From: JAIBBG01 sp043748015
GTDB lineage: Bacteria; Bacteroidota; Bacteroidia; Flavobacteriales_D; Sanyastnellaceae
Direction of reading: 5' to 3'
DNA length: 42,088 bases
Assembly (NCBI GenBank): GCA_043748015.1
Contig: JAYTOA010000116.1
Location: 1 to 42,088 of the forward strand
Shown here: positions 8,387 through 15,851 of the stretch, in pieces
How positions within the stretch are numbered: position 1 is the first letter of the stretch
Layout: every line of letters begins with the position of its first letter
Notes under the pieces: generated by a model
The model's input: only the letters and a program-made list of their open reading frames with translations
Database searches by the model: none
What the model was told of the DNA's origin: nothing
Program-made: the position numbers and the translations under genes

Positions 8387-8422
8387 TTAACGACTTTTAA
8401 CGTGACTTAACCCACGATTAAC
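8387..8422. promoter_or_regulatory. Phased array of four TTAAC boxes (candidate response-regulator operator)
   Basis: TTAAC occurs at 8387-8391, 8397-8401, 8407-8411 and 8418-8422, so starts are 10, 10 and 11 bp apart, one helical turn each. Weaker relatives precede it: CTAAC at 8368 and TTAAA at 8375. OmpR/PhoB-family regulators bind tandem half-sites at 10-11 bp spacing, and the gene for such a regulator is next door. That the regulator binds here is inference. Confidence 0.6.
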
Positions 8423-8444
8423 AGACGGCTTTGTTCGACAACAA

Positions 8445-8452
8445 TACATTTG
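8445..8452 (+). promoter_or_regulatory. Candidate -7 element of a plus-strand transcript
   Basis: TACATTTG fits TAnnTTTG exactly. No TTG lies 17-23 bases upstream; instead the last TTAAC box ends 22 bases before it, the place where an activator would substitute for a weak -33 element. A start near 8458 is predicted. Confidence 0.4.
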
Positions 8453-8457
8453 GCACC

Positions 8458-8605
8458 GATAAACAGTACATAAAACGATGCTCAAACGTGAGCTTTCTCA
8501 TGATGATTAAGGTTTAAAAAAGGTCTAAAAGACATTACAGGTTTAATTGTACTGATACCATCAAAACAACTTGAAAGAGGCCGCTCGGGTGAGTGGCCTC
8601 TCTTG
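8458..8605 (+). ncRNA. Candidate small RNA between kinase and TonB receptor
   Basis: Not recognised as a known RNA family. Predicted transcript of about 148 bases from the TACATTTG element to the hairpin at 8576-8601. CAGTACA (8464-8470) is perfectly complementary to TGTACTG (8548-8554), which could close a domain. Inside it GCTCA (8480-8484) pairs with TGAGC (8489-8493) over an AACG loop. No plus-strand gene precedes the final hairpin for 2.7 kb, so the hairpin is otherwise unexplained. It might instead be the 5' leader of the receptor mRNA. All of this is inference from sequence alone. Confidence 0.35.
8576..8601. terminator. GC-rich 11-bp hairpin, terminator-like
   Basis: AGAGGCCGCTC (8576-8586) pairs with GAGTGGCCTCT (8591-8601) with one G-T pair and loop GGGT. 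The plus-strand tail CTTGTTGG is only moderately T-rich. No annotated gene ends here on either strand. Confidence 0.5.
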
Positions 8606-8607
8606 TT

Positions 8608-8623
8608 GGTTATTGGGTTATTG
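8608..8623. repeat. Octad repeat GGTTATTG, two copies
   Basis: GGTTATTG occurs twice in direct succession (8608-8615, 8616-8623), just after the hairpin. Its reverse complement CAATAACC is the unit of the array at 8699-8738. Confidence 0.7.
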
Positions 8624-8698
8624 TTTTAACAAACGGTGAACGATCCAATGAAGAAATATAATTATCAGATGGTGTCACCATAATAAAATCGGGACTGC

Positions 8699-8738
8699 GA
8701 ATAACCCAGTAACTCAATAACGCAACAACACCAACAAT
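8699..8738. repeat. Octad repeat, five degenerate CAATAACN units
   Basis: Five contiguous 8-base units: GAATAACC, CAGTAACT, CAATAACG, CAACAACA, CCAACAAT. They lie in opposite orientation to the GGTTATTG pair about 75 bases away, so transcripts of the region could pair. Confidence 0.7.
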
Positions 8739-8874
8739 TCAAAACGGCATTGCGATTCAGTAATGTAACAGCATCGCTTTCACTTATTCACCTACAAAAA
8801 TTATCCATTCACCATTATTAGTATGCTGCATTTCGAAACAAGTTCGCAAATTCGCAGCGCTATATCATTCAACA

Positions 8875-11232
8875 ATGAAGACATTTTTCTCCACTATTGC
8901 TCTCATTTTTTTCATTGCTGCATCACAAGCACAATCAACTACCACCACCACAATACGTGGAGTAGTAGTCGATAAACAAAGTCAATTCCCTATTCCTGGC
9001 GCTAACATTATTCTGAGCGACACAGACCCCGTAAAGGCGGCCGTTTCTGATGTAGATGGCCATTTCAGATTGACAGATGTACCCGTCGGAAGACAAAGTG
9101 TGCAGGTCATCATGATGGGCTATGAACCTATGGTTTATACCAACGTACTTTTGAATTCCGGCAAAGAATTGACATTAATTGTTGAGCTCATTGAAGTGGT
9201 AACAACATTAAATACAGTAGAAATTTCTGCACAAAACAACAAGGCCGAGAGCATCAATAAGATGAGTTCTGTTTCTACCAGAACTATCAGTATTGAAGAA
9301 GCACAGCGCTACAGTGGCACATTGCAAGACATCGCGCGCATGGCTCAAAACTATGCCGGCGTGAGCAGCGCAAGCGATGATCGGAATGACATCATCATCC
9401 GAGGCAATTCACCAACGGGCGTTCTCTGGAGACTTGAGGGAATTGACATTCCCAACCCCAATCACTTCTCAACACTTGCCACAACCGGCGGACCGATTTC
9501 GCTTATCAATACCAACAATCTTTCGAACTCTGATTTCTCGACAAGCGCTTTCGCAGCAGAATATGGGAATGCCATGTCAGGGGTGTTCGATTTGAAACTG
9601 CGAAGCGGTAACAGCGACAAACGCGAACACATGGCGCAAATAGGGTTCAACGGATTCGAGCTCGGTTCCGAAGGTCCATTCAAAAAAGGAAGACAAGCAT
9701 CCTACATGGTGAATGCGCGTTACTCGTTTTTAGGAATCATGACCAAACTCGGTATTAATTTCGGAACAGGGTCTGCCGTTCCGGAATACCAGGATCTTAC
9801 TTTCAAGGTTGATCTTCCTACAAAGAGTGCCGGAAAATTTACTTTTTTCGGTGTAGGTGGAATGAGCTTTATCAATTTCAAAGCAGAAGACAGCGGCGAT
9901 AATAATCTTTACAACGATGGTCGTCAGAATCAACAGTTTCGCAGTTCCACGGGCATACTGGGAATGTCTCACGCTTATTTTTTCAATTCGAAAACTTATG
10001 GAAAATTAGTACTTGCCACCACATCCGGTGGAACACAAGGATGGACGGATACACTAAATCTTGAAAATCAAGCGGCGAGAATTTTCGGTATCTATCAACG
10101 TCAAAATGATTTGAAGACGCACTATTTCGTCAATTCAAAATTGAACAACAGAAATACAATCAAAATTGGTGGCATGTATGATTACTATATGTTCAACATT
10201 ACCGATAGCGTGCTTTATGATGCTACCTACTTTTTCAAGGAAATGGATTTTAAAGGTGAAACGTCGCTTGCTCGTGCGTATGCCGAATGGCAGTTTCGAC
10301 CTTCCGAAAACTGGACAGTGAATTCCGGTGTGTATTCACAATACTTTTTATACAACGATCAAAAAAGCGTGGAGCCCAGACTTGGCGCACGTTACAAGAT
10401 CAACAAAAAACAATCACTCAATATTGGATCGGGATTACACAGTCAATTGCAACCCATCACCGTCTATTTCAACAGGGAAGAAAATGCACCGGGAGAATCT
10501 GTGGCCAACAACCGAAATCTAGGGTTCAACAAATCACTACAACTTGTTCTCGGCCATGATTATCAACTAGGAAAAAGTCTCCGATTAAAAACTGAAATCT
10601 ATTATCAGCATCTTTACAATATTGCCGTTGACCGTGAATCTTCATCGTTCTCAGTTTTGAATGTTGGCGCCGATTTCGTCATTCCAAACAACGGAGATCT
10701 CGTTAACAATGGTACCGGAAGTAACTATGGAATAGAAGCAACACTGGAGCGATTCCTCGATAAAGGCTTCTATTTTCTATTCACTACATCTTTATTTGAA
10801 AGCCGCTATGTGGGAAGTGATGGCGTTGAACGAAATACTGCGTTCAATGGAAATTACGTATTCAACCTTCTCGCAGGTAAAGAATGGAAAATTGGAGCAA
10901 ACAATGCGTTGACGCTTGATTTCAAATCGACCTACGCCGGTGGAAGATGGTATTCACCCATTCTCATCGACGAATCTTTAACGCAAGGACGAGAAATCCG
11001 TGATCAAAAAAACGCATTCTCAGAGCAATACACGCCCTATTTCAGAACAGATATGAAACTTGGATTTCGGATGAACCGAAAAAAACTTGCACAGGCATTT
11101 TATTTCGACATAAGAAATATTACGAATCAGCAAAATGTGTTTATTCAGAATTACAACAACCGCACCGGTGAAATAAGAACGACCTATCAAACAGGCTTCT
11201 TCCCGATCTTCCTATGGCAATTGTGGTTTTGA
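8875..11232 (+). CDS. TonB-dependent outer-membrane receptor with carboxypeptidase-regulatory-like domain
   Basis: Outer-membrane active transporter, energised by TonB; the substrate is unknown. The 785 residues comprise a signal peptide (1-19, ending ASQAQ), a carboxypeptidase-regulatory-like domain at about 25-105 (IRGVVVDKQSQFPIPGANI, then VSDVDGHFRLTDVPVG), a plug domain at about 135-250 (DIARMAQNYAGVS, NDIIIRGNSPTGVLWRLEGI), and a long beta-barrel ending in an aromatic residue (FLWQLWF). No FecR/sigma pair accompanies it; its neighbour is the divergent OmpR-type two-component system, which may control it. A structured spacer of 576 bp precedes it. The minus-strand gene beyond it converges with a gap of only nine bases and no terminator is seen there. 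The ATG at 8875 directly precedes the signal peptide. Confidence 0.93.
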   Translation: MKTFFSTIALIFFIAASQAQSTTTTTIRGVVVDKQSQFPIPGANIILSDTDPVKAAVSDVDGHFRLTDVPVGRQSVQVIMMGYEPMVYTNVLLNSGKELTLIVELIEVVTTLNTVEISAQNNKAESINKMSSVSTRTISIEEAQRYSGTLQDIARMAQNYAGVSSASDDRNDIIIRGNSPTGVLWRLEGIDIPNPNHFSTLATTGGPISLINTNNLSNSDFSTSAFAAEYGNAMSGVFDLKLRSGNSDKREHMAQIGFNGFELGSEGPFKKGRQASYMVNARYSFLGIMTKLGINFGTGSAVPEYQDLTFKVDLPTKSAGKFTFFGVGGMSFINFKAEDSGDNNLYNDGRQNQQFRSSTGILGMSHAYFFNSKTYGKLVLATTSGGTQGWTDTLNLENQAARIFGIYQRQNDLKTHYFVNSKLNNRNTIKIGGMYDYYMFNITDSVLYDATYFFKEMDFKGETSLARAYAEWQFRPSENWTVNSGVYSQYFLYNDQKSVEPRLGARYKINKKQSLNIGSGLHSQLQPITVYFNREENAPGESVANNRNLGFNKSLQLVLGHDYQLGKSLRLKTEIYYQHLYNIAVDRESSSFSVLNVGADFVIPNNGDLVNNGTGSNYGIEATLERFLDKGFYFLFTTSLFESRYVGSDGVERNTAFNGNYVFNLLAGKEWKIGANNALTLDFKSTYAGGRWYSPILIDESLTQGREIRDQKNAFSEQYTPYFRTDMKLGFRMNRKKLAQAFYFDIRNITNQQNVFIQNYNNRTGEIRTTYQTGFFPIFLWQLWF

Positions 11233-11241
11233 AACCACGAC

Positions 11242-11721
11242 TTAGAATCTATAGCGAACACTCAATCCGCCGCTATCCCATTCAATGTAATTGCTTCCCT
11301 TGAGATTGAAACCAGGTTTCCAGTCAACTGAAAATTGAAGTGGAATACTTCGCATGTAAAATGCGAGTCCGATGATTCCGTCGACACCCAAAGCGATGGA
11401 ATTTTCTGCCAGGATATTCTCCTGAAGCACGGAATTTTTGTTGTAAAGCCAAATGTGGCCACCACCGCCATAGAACCATTTCAAACCACGTATGTCGAAA
11501 ACCTGATTATGGCATTCACCCAATAGCGTGAGATTGGCTCCACCGAATCGCTGATAAGCAATAGCTTCAAATACTTTTTTGTCTGTGAAAAAATGTTGAT
11601 ACGTTATCCCTGACCCAAGACCAAGACGCACGCCCAGAGCATTGTCGAGCATTCCCCTTTGAGATACGGCAGGCATTACCATGGCCATAATCAGAGTGGC
11701 GAACAATAGTTTTTTAATCAT
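11242..11721 (-). CDS. Small outer-membrane beta-barrel-like protein
   Basis: Family not recognised. The 159 residues have a signal peptide (MIKKLLFATLIMAMVMPAVSQ) followed by alternating amphipathic strands with glycine/aromatic pairs (VRLGLGSGITYQHFF, LKWFYGGGGHIWLY, GLAFYMRSIPLQFSVDWKPG) and a terminal phenylalanine in VRYRF. This pattern suggests a small outer-membrane barrel. It starts eight bases after the lipoprotein gene upstream on the same strand, so the two are probably co-transcribed. It converges with the TonB receptor gene. Confidence 0.8.
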   Translation of the reverse strand: MIKKLLFATLIMAMVMPAVSQRGMLDNALGVRLGLGSGITYQHFFTDKKVFEAIAYQRFGGANLTLLGECHNQVFDIRGLKWFYGGGGHIWLYNKNSVLQENILAENSIALGVDGIIGLAFYMRSIPLQFSVDWKPGFNLKGSNYIEWDSGGLSVRYRF

Positions 11722-11729
11722 AAGATAAG

Positions 11730-12233
11730 TTATTCAAATTCAAGATGGAACTTCTTGCCGAATTCCTCCTGAGCCTTTAAAAACTTATCCTGTGCGATTT
11801 TTGAATGCAAATGAATATGGCTTTGTATGGCTAGGTTAGAATCAACAACAGCCATGTCTACGGATTGAGCCGGCAAAAGTTTGATTTCAACGAGTTTTTT
11901 ATACTCATTGTCCACAAGCTCCTCATATGTTTTGAATAATTCTCTAGCAGAAAGTTGCAATGAGGGGTCCTTTTGAAAAGATCCAATGCTGTCTAAAGCC
12001 AATATAGAAAGCTTCACTTTGGATTGCAAATTGGCGAAAGAATAACCTACATGTTCCTTCGCAGCATTCACATCACTGAAGGTAGAATCCATTTGAACCA
12101 GCGCATCTACAATCGACTTTTGATATTGTATAATGCTGTCATTGTACTCTGCAGCGCGCTCTGCTCTGCTGGAACATCCAAACATGATCGTCATTGCGAT
12201 CATGAAATTAAATATGTATCTAACGCTTTTCAT
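11730..12233 (-). CDS. Small helical lipoprotein of unknown function
   Basis: From ATG at 12233 it is 167 residues, with an N-terminal hydrophobic segment (FNFMIAMTIMFGC) and a lipobox-like MFGC with Cys20. The mature part is nearly all helix and charged, beginning SSRAERAAEYNDSIIQYQKSIVDAL. It may be related to a little-studied class of surface lipoproteins with a YNDxII-type segment, but I cannot name the family with confidence. A longer reading from 12269 adds 12 residues before the signal and is less likely. It sits 46 bases after a helical cytoplasmic-protein gene and eight bases before a small barrel-protein gene, an apparent three-gene unit. Confidence 0.7.
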   Translation of the reverse strand: MKSVRYIFNFMIAMTIMFGCSSRAERAAEYNDSIIQYQKSIVDALVQMDSTFSDVNAAKEHVGYSFANLQSKVKLSILALDSIGSFQKDPSLQLSARELFKTYEELVDNEYKKLVEIKLLPAQSVDMAVVDSNLAIQSHIHLHSKIAQDKFLKAQEEFGKKFHLEFE

Positions 12234-12279
12234 TCGAGTCAAAACTAGTTCAATGCTTGAATTGTCCAACAGGAAAAAT

Positions 12280-13785
12280 TCAAGTTACCGGCGCCTTGAT
12301 GGCCTCGAGCAAGACCTCGTAATATTTCCGCTTCAACATTTTACTTTTCAGCCAACAGAAGAATGTGATCGCCTGAATGTCTTCGCGATCCTCCGGCAAT
12401 CCCATATTGGCTCTTTCAACTTCGTCAGAAAATTCCTTTGAAGTGACAACCAGAGGTTCGCTTATGACACGTCTAATAAAACGGAGAAAAATGTGCGCCC
12501 TGCTGTATGTTTTTTGGGACAAAAAACTTCTAAAAAGCTTTTCCGTCGCCTTAATTTTCGCAAGTGCAATGTCCTCGTTGCCCAATTCCGATTGAATGAT
12601 AATCTCAATCATACTCTTCTTAAATCGCCACTCCTTGCCCATCGTTTTTTCCAGCCAGCCATCTGTATGACCAATATCAATAATTGTCCTGTTCGCGGTT
12701 TTGTAGTTCTCTGATTGAAAATAATACACGGCAAGATTCAATTCCATATTGAGACGTTCTTCCGTTGAGATTTTGATTTCATTTCCCGTTAAAGCTTTCC
12801 GCATGATGTCAATGGCCTTTTGGTTTTCACCGCCATAACTTGCAATTGCTGCACTCAACGAAAAATATTTTGCGTAGTATGGCGACAATTTCAGTTTGGG
12901 CAAGCGAAACATATTGCCCATCGCTTCAACCCAAATTGATGCTTCATCAAATTGCCTGTTGCGATAAAGCGCATGCGCTATCATGTATTGAAAACCAAGC
13001 TCGATCACTGCACCGTCTCTTTCGAAAGCATCGGCCTTCTTCAATTTGTGGTAAGTGCGAATTACGTCCACGCTAAATGCCGTATAGTCCTTACGTGTTA
13101 CCGCTCCTTTTCTCGTGAGTGAAAAAACTTTGTACATGAATTCGGCGTTGTTTTCTTCGCGTACAGAAACTTCAAATTTCTTAAAAGCCTTATCGACTGT
13201 TCTTTCATAATCAATGACGACACCTTGCTTTCTCGCCTTCTCAAAATCCTTTCTTATCTGCGCGTATGCCAACACTAACTTTTGACGAAGGATATACTTA
13301 TTGTTGTTCTTGTTCCAAAGCTTGTACACCTTCTCCAGATCTGTCTTCAACTCCTCAGCATACTTAATTCTTATTTTGTAAATGGTATCGAGGTTTCCGG
13401 AATGATCAATTTTCAACGCTTGCTTTTCAGCCTGCTTCAAATAGTAATCAGCTACAACAACATTGTGACGTTGCAACATTAATTCACTGAAAGTAATCAT
13501 ACCGCCAATGCCCTGGGCGCCCTCAGGATCCATTTGCAGATGATGCAACACTTGAAATTCAAGAAGCTTTTTCATCAAGCGCTTGCGCAAACTGTGGTAG
13601 GGATTCAAACCGCCATCAGGATACAATTTTTTGAGCTGAGCCGGCGACAAACTCTTCTGTGACTTGCTCAACATTTCAAATAGCATTAAATCCTTTGGCA
13701 TTTCCTTTTCAACCCGAAAGGCATTGCGAAAAGAATGCTTCTCTTCAGATGACAAATGCGATATAGTTTCTTCCAGTAATTCCAT
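12280..13785 (-). CDS. Large helical-repeat protein, unknown function
   Basis: Family not recognised. The 501-residue protein has no signal peptide or membrane segment, and is rich in Lys/Glu/Leu helices. Segments such as LMLQRHNVVVADYYLKQAEKQ and IAHALYRNRQFDEASIWVEA look like helix-turn-helix pairs of TPR-like solenoids. The N-terminal part (SLRKRLMKKLLEFQVLHHL) is strongly basic. A solenoid scaffold or regulator is plausible, an inference from composition only. It is first in a minus-strand group with a lipoprotein and a small barrel protein, and is divergent from the acyltransferase gene across 155 bp that contain a 16-base palindrome. Confidence 0.75.
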   Translation of the reverse strand: MELLEETISHLSSEEKHSFRNAFRVEKEMPKDLMLFEMLSKSQKSLSPAQLKKLYPDGGLNPYHSLRKRLMKKLLEFQVLHHLQMDPEGAQGIGGMITFSELMLQRHNVVVADYYLKQAEKQALKIDHSGNLDTIYKIRIKYAEELKTDLEKVYKLWNKNNNKYILRQKLVLAYAQIRKDFEKARKQGVVIDYERTVDKAFKKFEVSVREENNAEFMYKVFSLTRKGAVTRKDYTAFSVDVIRTYHKLKKADAFERDGAVIELGFQYMIAHALYRNRQFDEASIWVEAMGNMFRLPKLKLSPYYAKYFSLSAAIASYGGENQKAIDIMRKALTGNEIKISTEERLNMELNLAVYYFQSENYKTANRTIIDIGHTDGWLEKTMGKEWRFKKSMIEIIIQSELGNEDIALAKIKATEKLFRSFLSQKTYSRAHIFLRFIRRVISEPLVVTSKEFSDEVERANMGLPEDREDIQAITFFCWLKSKMLKRKYYEVLLEAIKAPVT

Positions 13786-13860
13786 TGGTTAAGAGTACGT
13801 TTCAGGAGAATAATTTCCACATCTCTGCTTATTTTACATATAAAATCTTCATAATTCAGC

Positions 13861-13876
13861 GATTTTTACAAAAATC
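13861..13876. promoter_or_regulatory. Palindrome in the divergent spacer before the acyltransferase
   Basis: GATTTTTACAAAAATC is a near-perfect 16-base palindrome (7+7 with AC centre) between two divergent genes, about 75 bases from one start and 65 from the other. It could be an operator. AT-rich composition makes chance more likely. Confidence 0.3.
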
Positions 13877-13940
13877 TACGCGTACGTTTTTACCAAAAGT
13901 AGGCTATCCATTCTGAATTCATCACCATTCATTTGACCTC

Positions 13941-15851
13941 ATGAAAACAAAATTATTCTCAATGTTGGGATGGTTTCTTCGAGGAATGATTCGATTCGTA
14001 GGTAGAACCATTTACAGATTAAAGATTAGAGGAACACAGAACGTACCGAAACAAGGAGGAGCTCTACTTGTTGCAAATCACGCATCGTATATGGACTTCG
14101 TTCTCGTTGTAAGTTCTATTCCCAGGCCAGTGCAATTTGTAATGAACGCTGATATCTACAAAAAGCCCGGGCTGAACGGTTTGCTTAAAGGCCTCCGTTG
14201 TATTCCAATTTCACCTCGAGGAGGAAAAAACAACTTTGAAGATTTCAATAAAGCAGTCTCCGAGCAAGTAAATGCCGGCAATGTGGTTGTCATATTCGCT
14301 GAAGGAACAGTTACCCGTACCGGTCAATTGCTCGAATTCAAAAAGGGTGTCGAACATCTTTCGGGGATGATCCATTCACCGATCATACCTATTCACTTTC
14401 ACAATGTGCAGGGCACTCCCTTTTCCTTTCGCGGAGGAAAAAACAAACAGGAAAAATTCGCCTTCAGAAATCTCAGACGAGAAATACAGGTCAATATCGG
14501 ATTGCCAATCATGGGTAAAATTCCAGCGTTCATGTTGCGACAAAAGATCAAGGAAATGGAAGTGGATAATTTCAATCATCAATTGAACAACTACAAACCC
14601 ATTCATGAAATTATCAAAGATCTATTAGGTGAAACGTCTGGTGGTTCATGGAACAGCGATGACGGTTCGCTTCAGTTCAGCGATCTCCGAAGAAAACTCA
14701 ACACACTGGACAGGGTATTGGAACCATTGCTTTGCGATGAAGAAAGGATTGGTTTGCTTTTACCAAAGAACAGCGAATCATACCTGTTGCAACTCTGGAT
14801 TATGATGCGAAGAAAAGTGGTTGTGATTATCAATTCGGAATTCAATAATGAAGAGCGATTTTTTGTGATCAACAAAGCAAAAGTCACGACACTTATCACA
14901 ACCATGGATCTCGAATTTTCGCAATTCTCTCCTAATGCTGAAAGGGTGATCTACAAAGAACATATTGACGAAGCCATCACCGATGGCAAGAGCGTAAATA
15001 TTTTTTATAAGAAAATGCGAGCAGCGAAAAGAAGCGTCCACTCCATGTTTGTTGCTTGTAGCAAACTAGACGACGTAGTAACGATTCTCTTCGAAAAGAA
15101 AAACGAAAGCAAGGAAATAACCTGTGTTGCGCTTACCAATCGCAATATTCTCTCAACCATACTTGGACTTCGTCAGGTTTACTACTTCGAGAAGAAATCA
15201 AGAATGATGAGCAATCTGCCTCCTCATCAGGCGCATGGATTCATCATCGAATTCTTGCTCCCACTTTTATATGAGCTTCACCTTGAAATCGTGGAAGAAG
15301 GAATTACTTCGGAACAATTCAATGCAAAACTCATAGAAACAAAGCCATCACTTGTGATTGCGACGCCAACACAGCTGAATGCAATTGCAGCATTATCGCA
15401 AGTAAAAAATATTCCATTCCTGACGCATGTATTCACTGCGGATCTACATCCTGATCATCACAATATTGAGCTACTTGGCAATAGAGGTATCGAAGTTTTT
15501 GTGTGTGCAGGAATGAATGAAACCTCATCGGTATTCGCTGTGAATCTTCACAATTACAAAGGCAAAGACATTTCAGGGAAAATTTTCGAACAGGAAAACA
15601 TGGAAGAGAGCACCATCGGAAAACCACTTCCCGGTGTCGCTTTGAAAGTTTGTGATAAAGAAATGCAAGAGCTTTCAAACGACGAAACAGGTACGATTTG
15701 GATCAAAGGAGCGTGTATTGCGCCTCAAAGGTCAGAGGAAATTGAATGCAACAATGCACTTCGTGACGGTTGGTTCAATACCGGTCTTGAAGGCAGTTTG
15801 AATCACAAAGGATTCATCAAAATCAACAACTCACAAAAAGCAGTAGCATGA
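13941..15851 (+). CDS. Acyltransferase fused to a degenerate adenylation (acyl-ACP synthetase-like) domain
   Basis: The N-terminal 220 residues form a PlsC-type glycerolipid acyltransferase: NHASYMD with His47 and Asp52 (HX4D), a SPRGG block, FAEGTVTR (119-126) and an IIPIHF strand. Residues about 240-636 resemble the synthetase half of E. coli Aas, but the key parts are changed. The P-loop-like A3 region lacks its Ser/Thr/Gly-rich core, the YGxTE motif reads CAGMNET (near 522-528), and the W-x-x-TGD motif reads WFNTGLEG with Leu616 in place of Asp. The protein stops there, without the C-terminal lid that bears the catalytic lysine. The acyltransferase is probably active; the second half is probably a non-catalytic binding or regulatory domain (inference). 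It overlaps the desaturase gene by ATGA. Confidence 0.85.
   Translation: MKTKLFSMLGWFLRGMIRFVGRTIYRLKIRGTQNVPKQGGALLVANHASYMDFVLVVSSIPRPVQFVMNADIYKKPGLNGLLKGLRCIPISPRGGKNNFEDFNKAVSEQVNAGNVVVIFAEGTVTRTGQLLEFKKGVEHLSGMIHSPIIPIHFHNVQGTPFSFRGGKNKQEKFAFRNLRREIQVNIGLPIMGKIPAFMLRQKIKEMEVDNFNHQLNNYKPIHEIIKDLLGETSGGSWNSDDGSLQFSDLRRKLNTLDRVLEPLLCDEERIGLLLPKNSESYLLQLWIMMRRKVVVIINSEFNNEERFFVINKAKVTTLITTMDLEFSQFSPNAERVIYKEHIDEAITDGKSVNIFYKKMRAAKRSVHSMFVACSKLDDVVTILFEKKNESKEITCVALTNRNILSTILGLRQVYYFEKKSRMMSNLPPHQAHGFIIEFLLPLLYELHLEIVEEGITSEQFNAKLIETKPSLVIATPTQLNAIAALSQVKNIPFLTHVFTADLHPDHHNIELLGNRGIEVFVCAGMNETSSVFAVNLHNYKGKDISGKIFEQENMEESTIGKPLPGVALKVCDKEMQELSNDETGTIWIKGACIAPQRSEEIECNNALRDGWFNTGLEGSLNHKGFIKINNSQKAVA

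Larger units (their letters stand above)
8299..8874. other. 576-bp divergent spacer between kinase and TonB receptor
   Basis: No convincing protein gene. In order it holds: a phased TTAAC array (8387-8422), a TACATTTG element (8445-8452), a segment that could fold as RNA (8458-8605) closed by a GC-rich hairpin (8576-8601), two octad repeats in opposite orientation (8608-8623 and 8699-8738), and AT-rich sequence leading to the receptor start at 8875. Confidence 0.7.
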
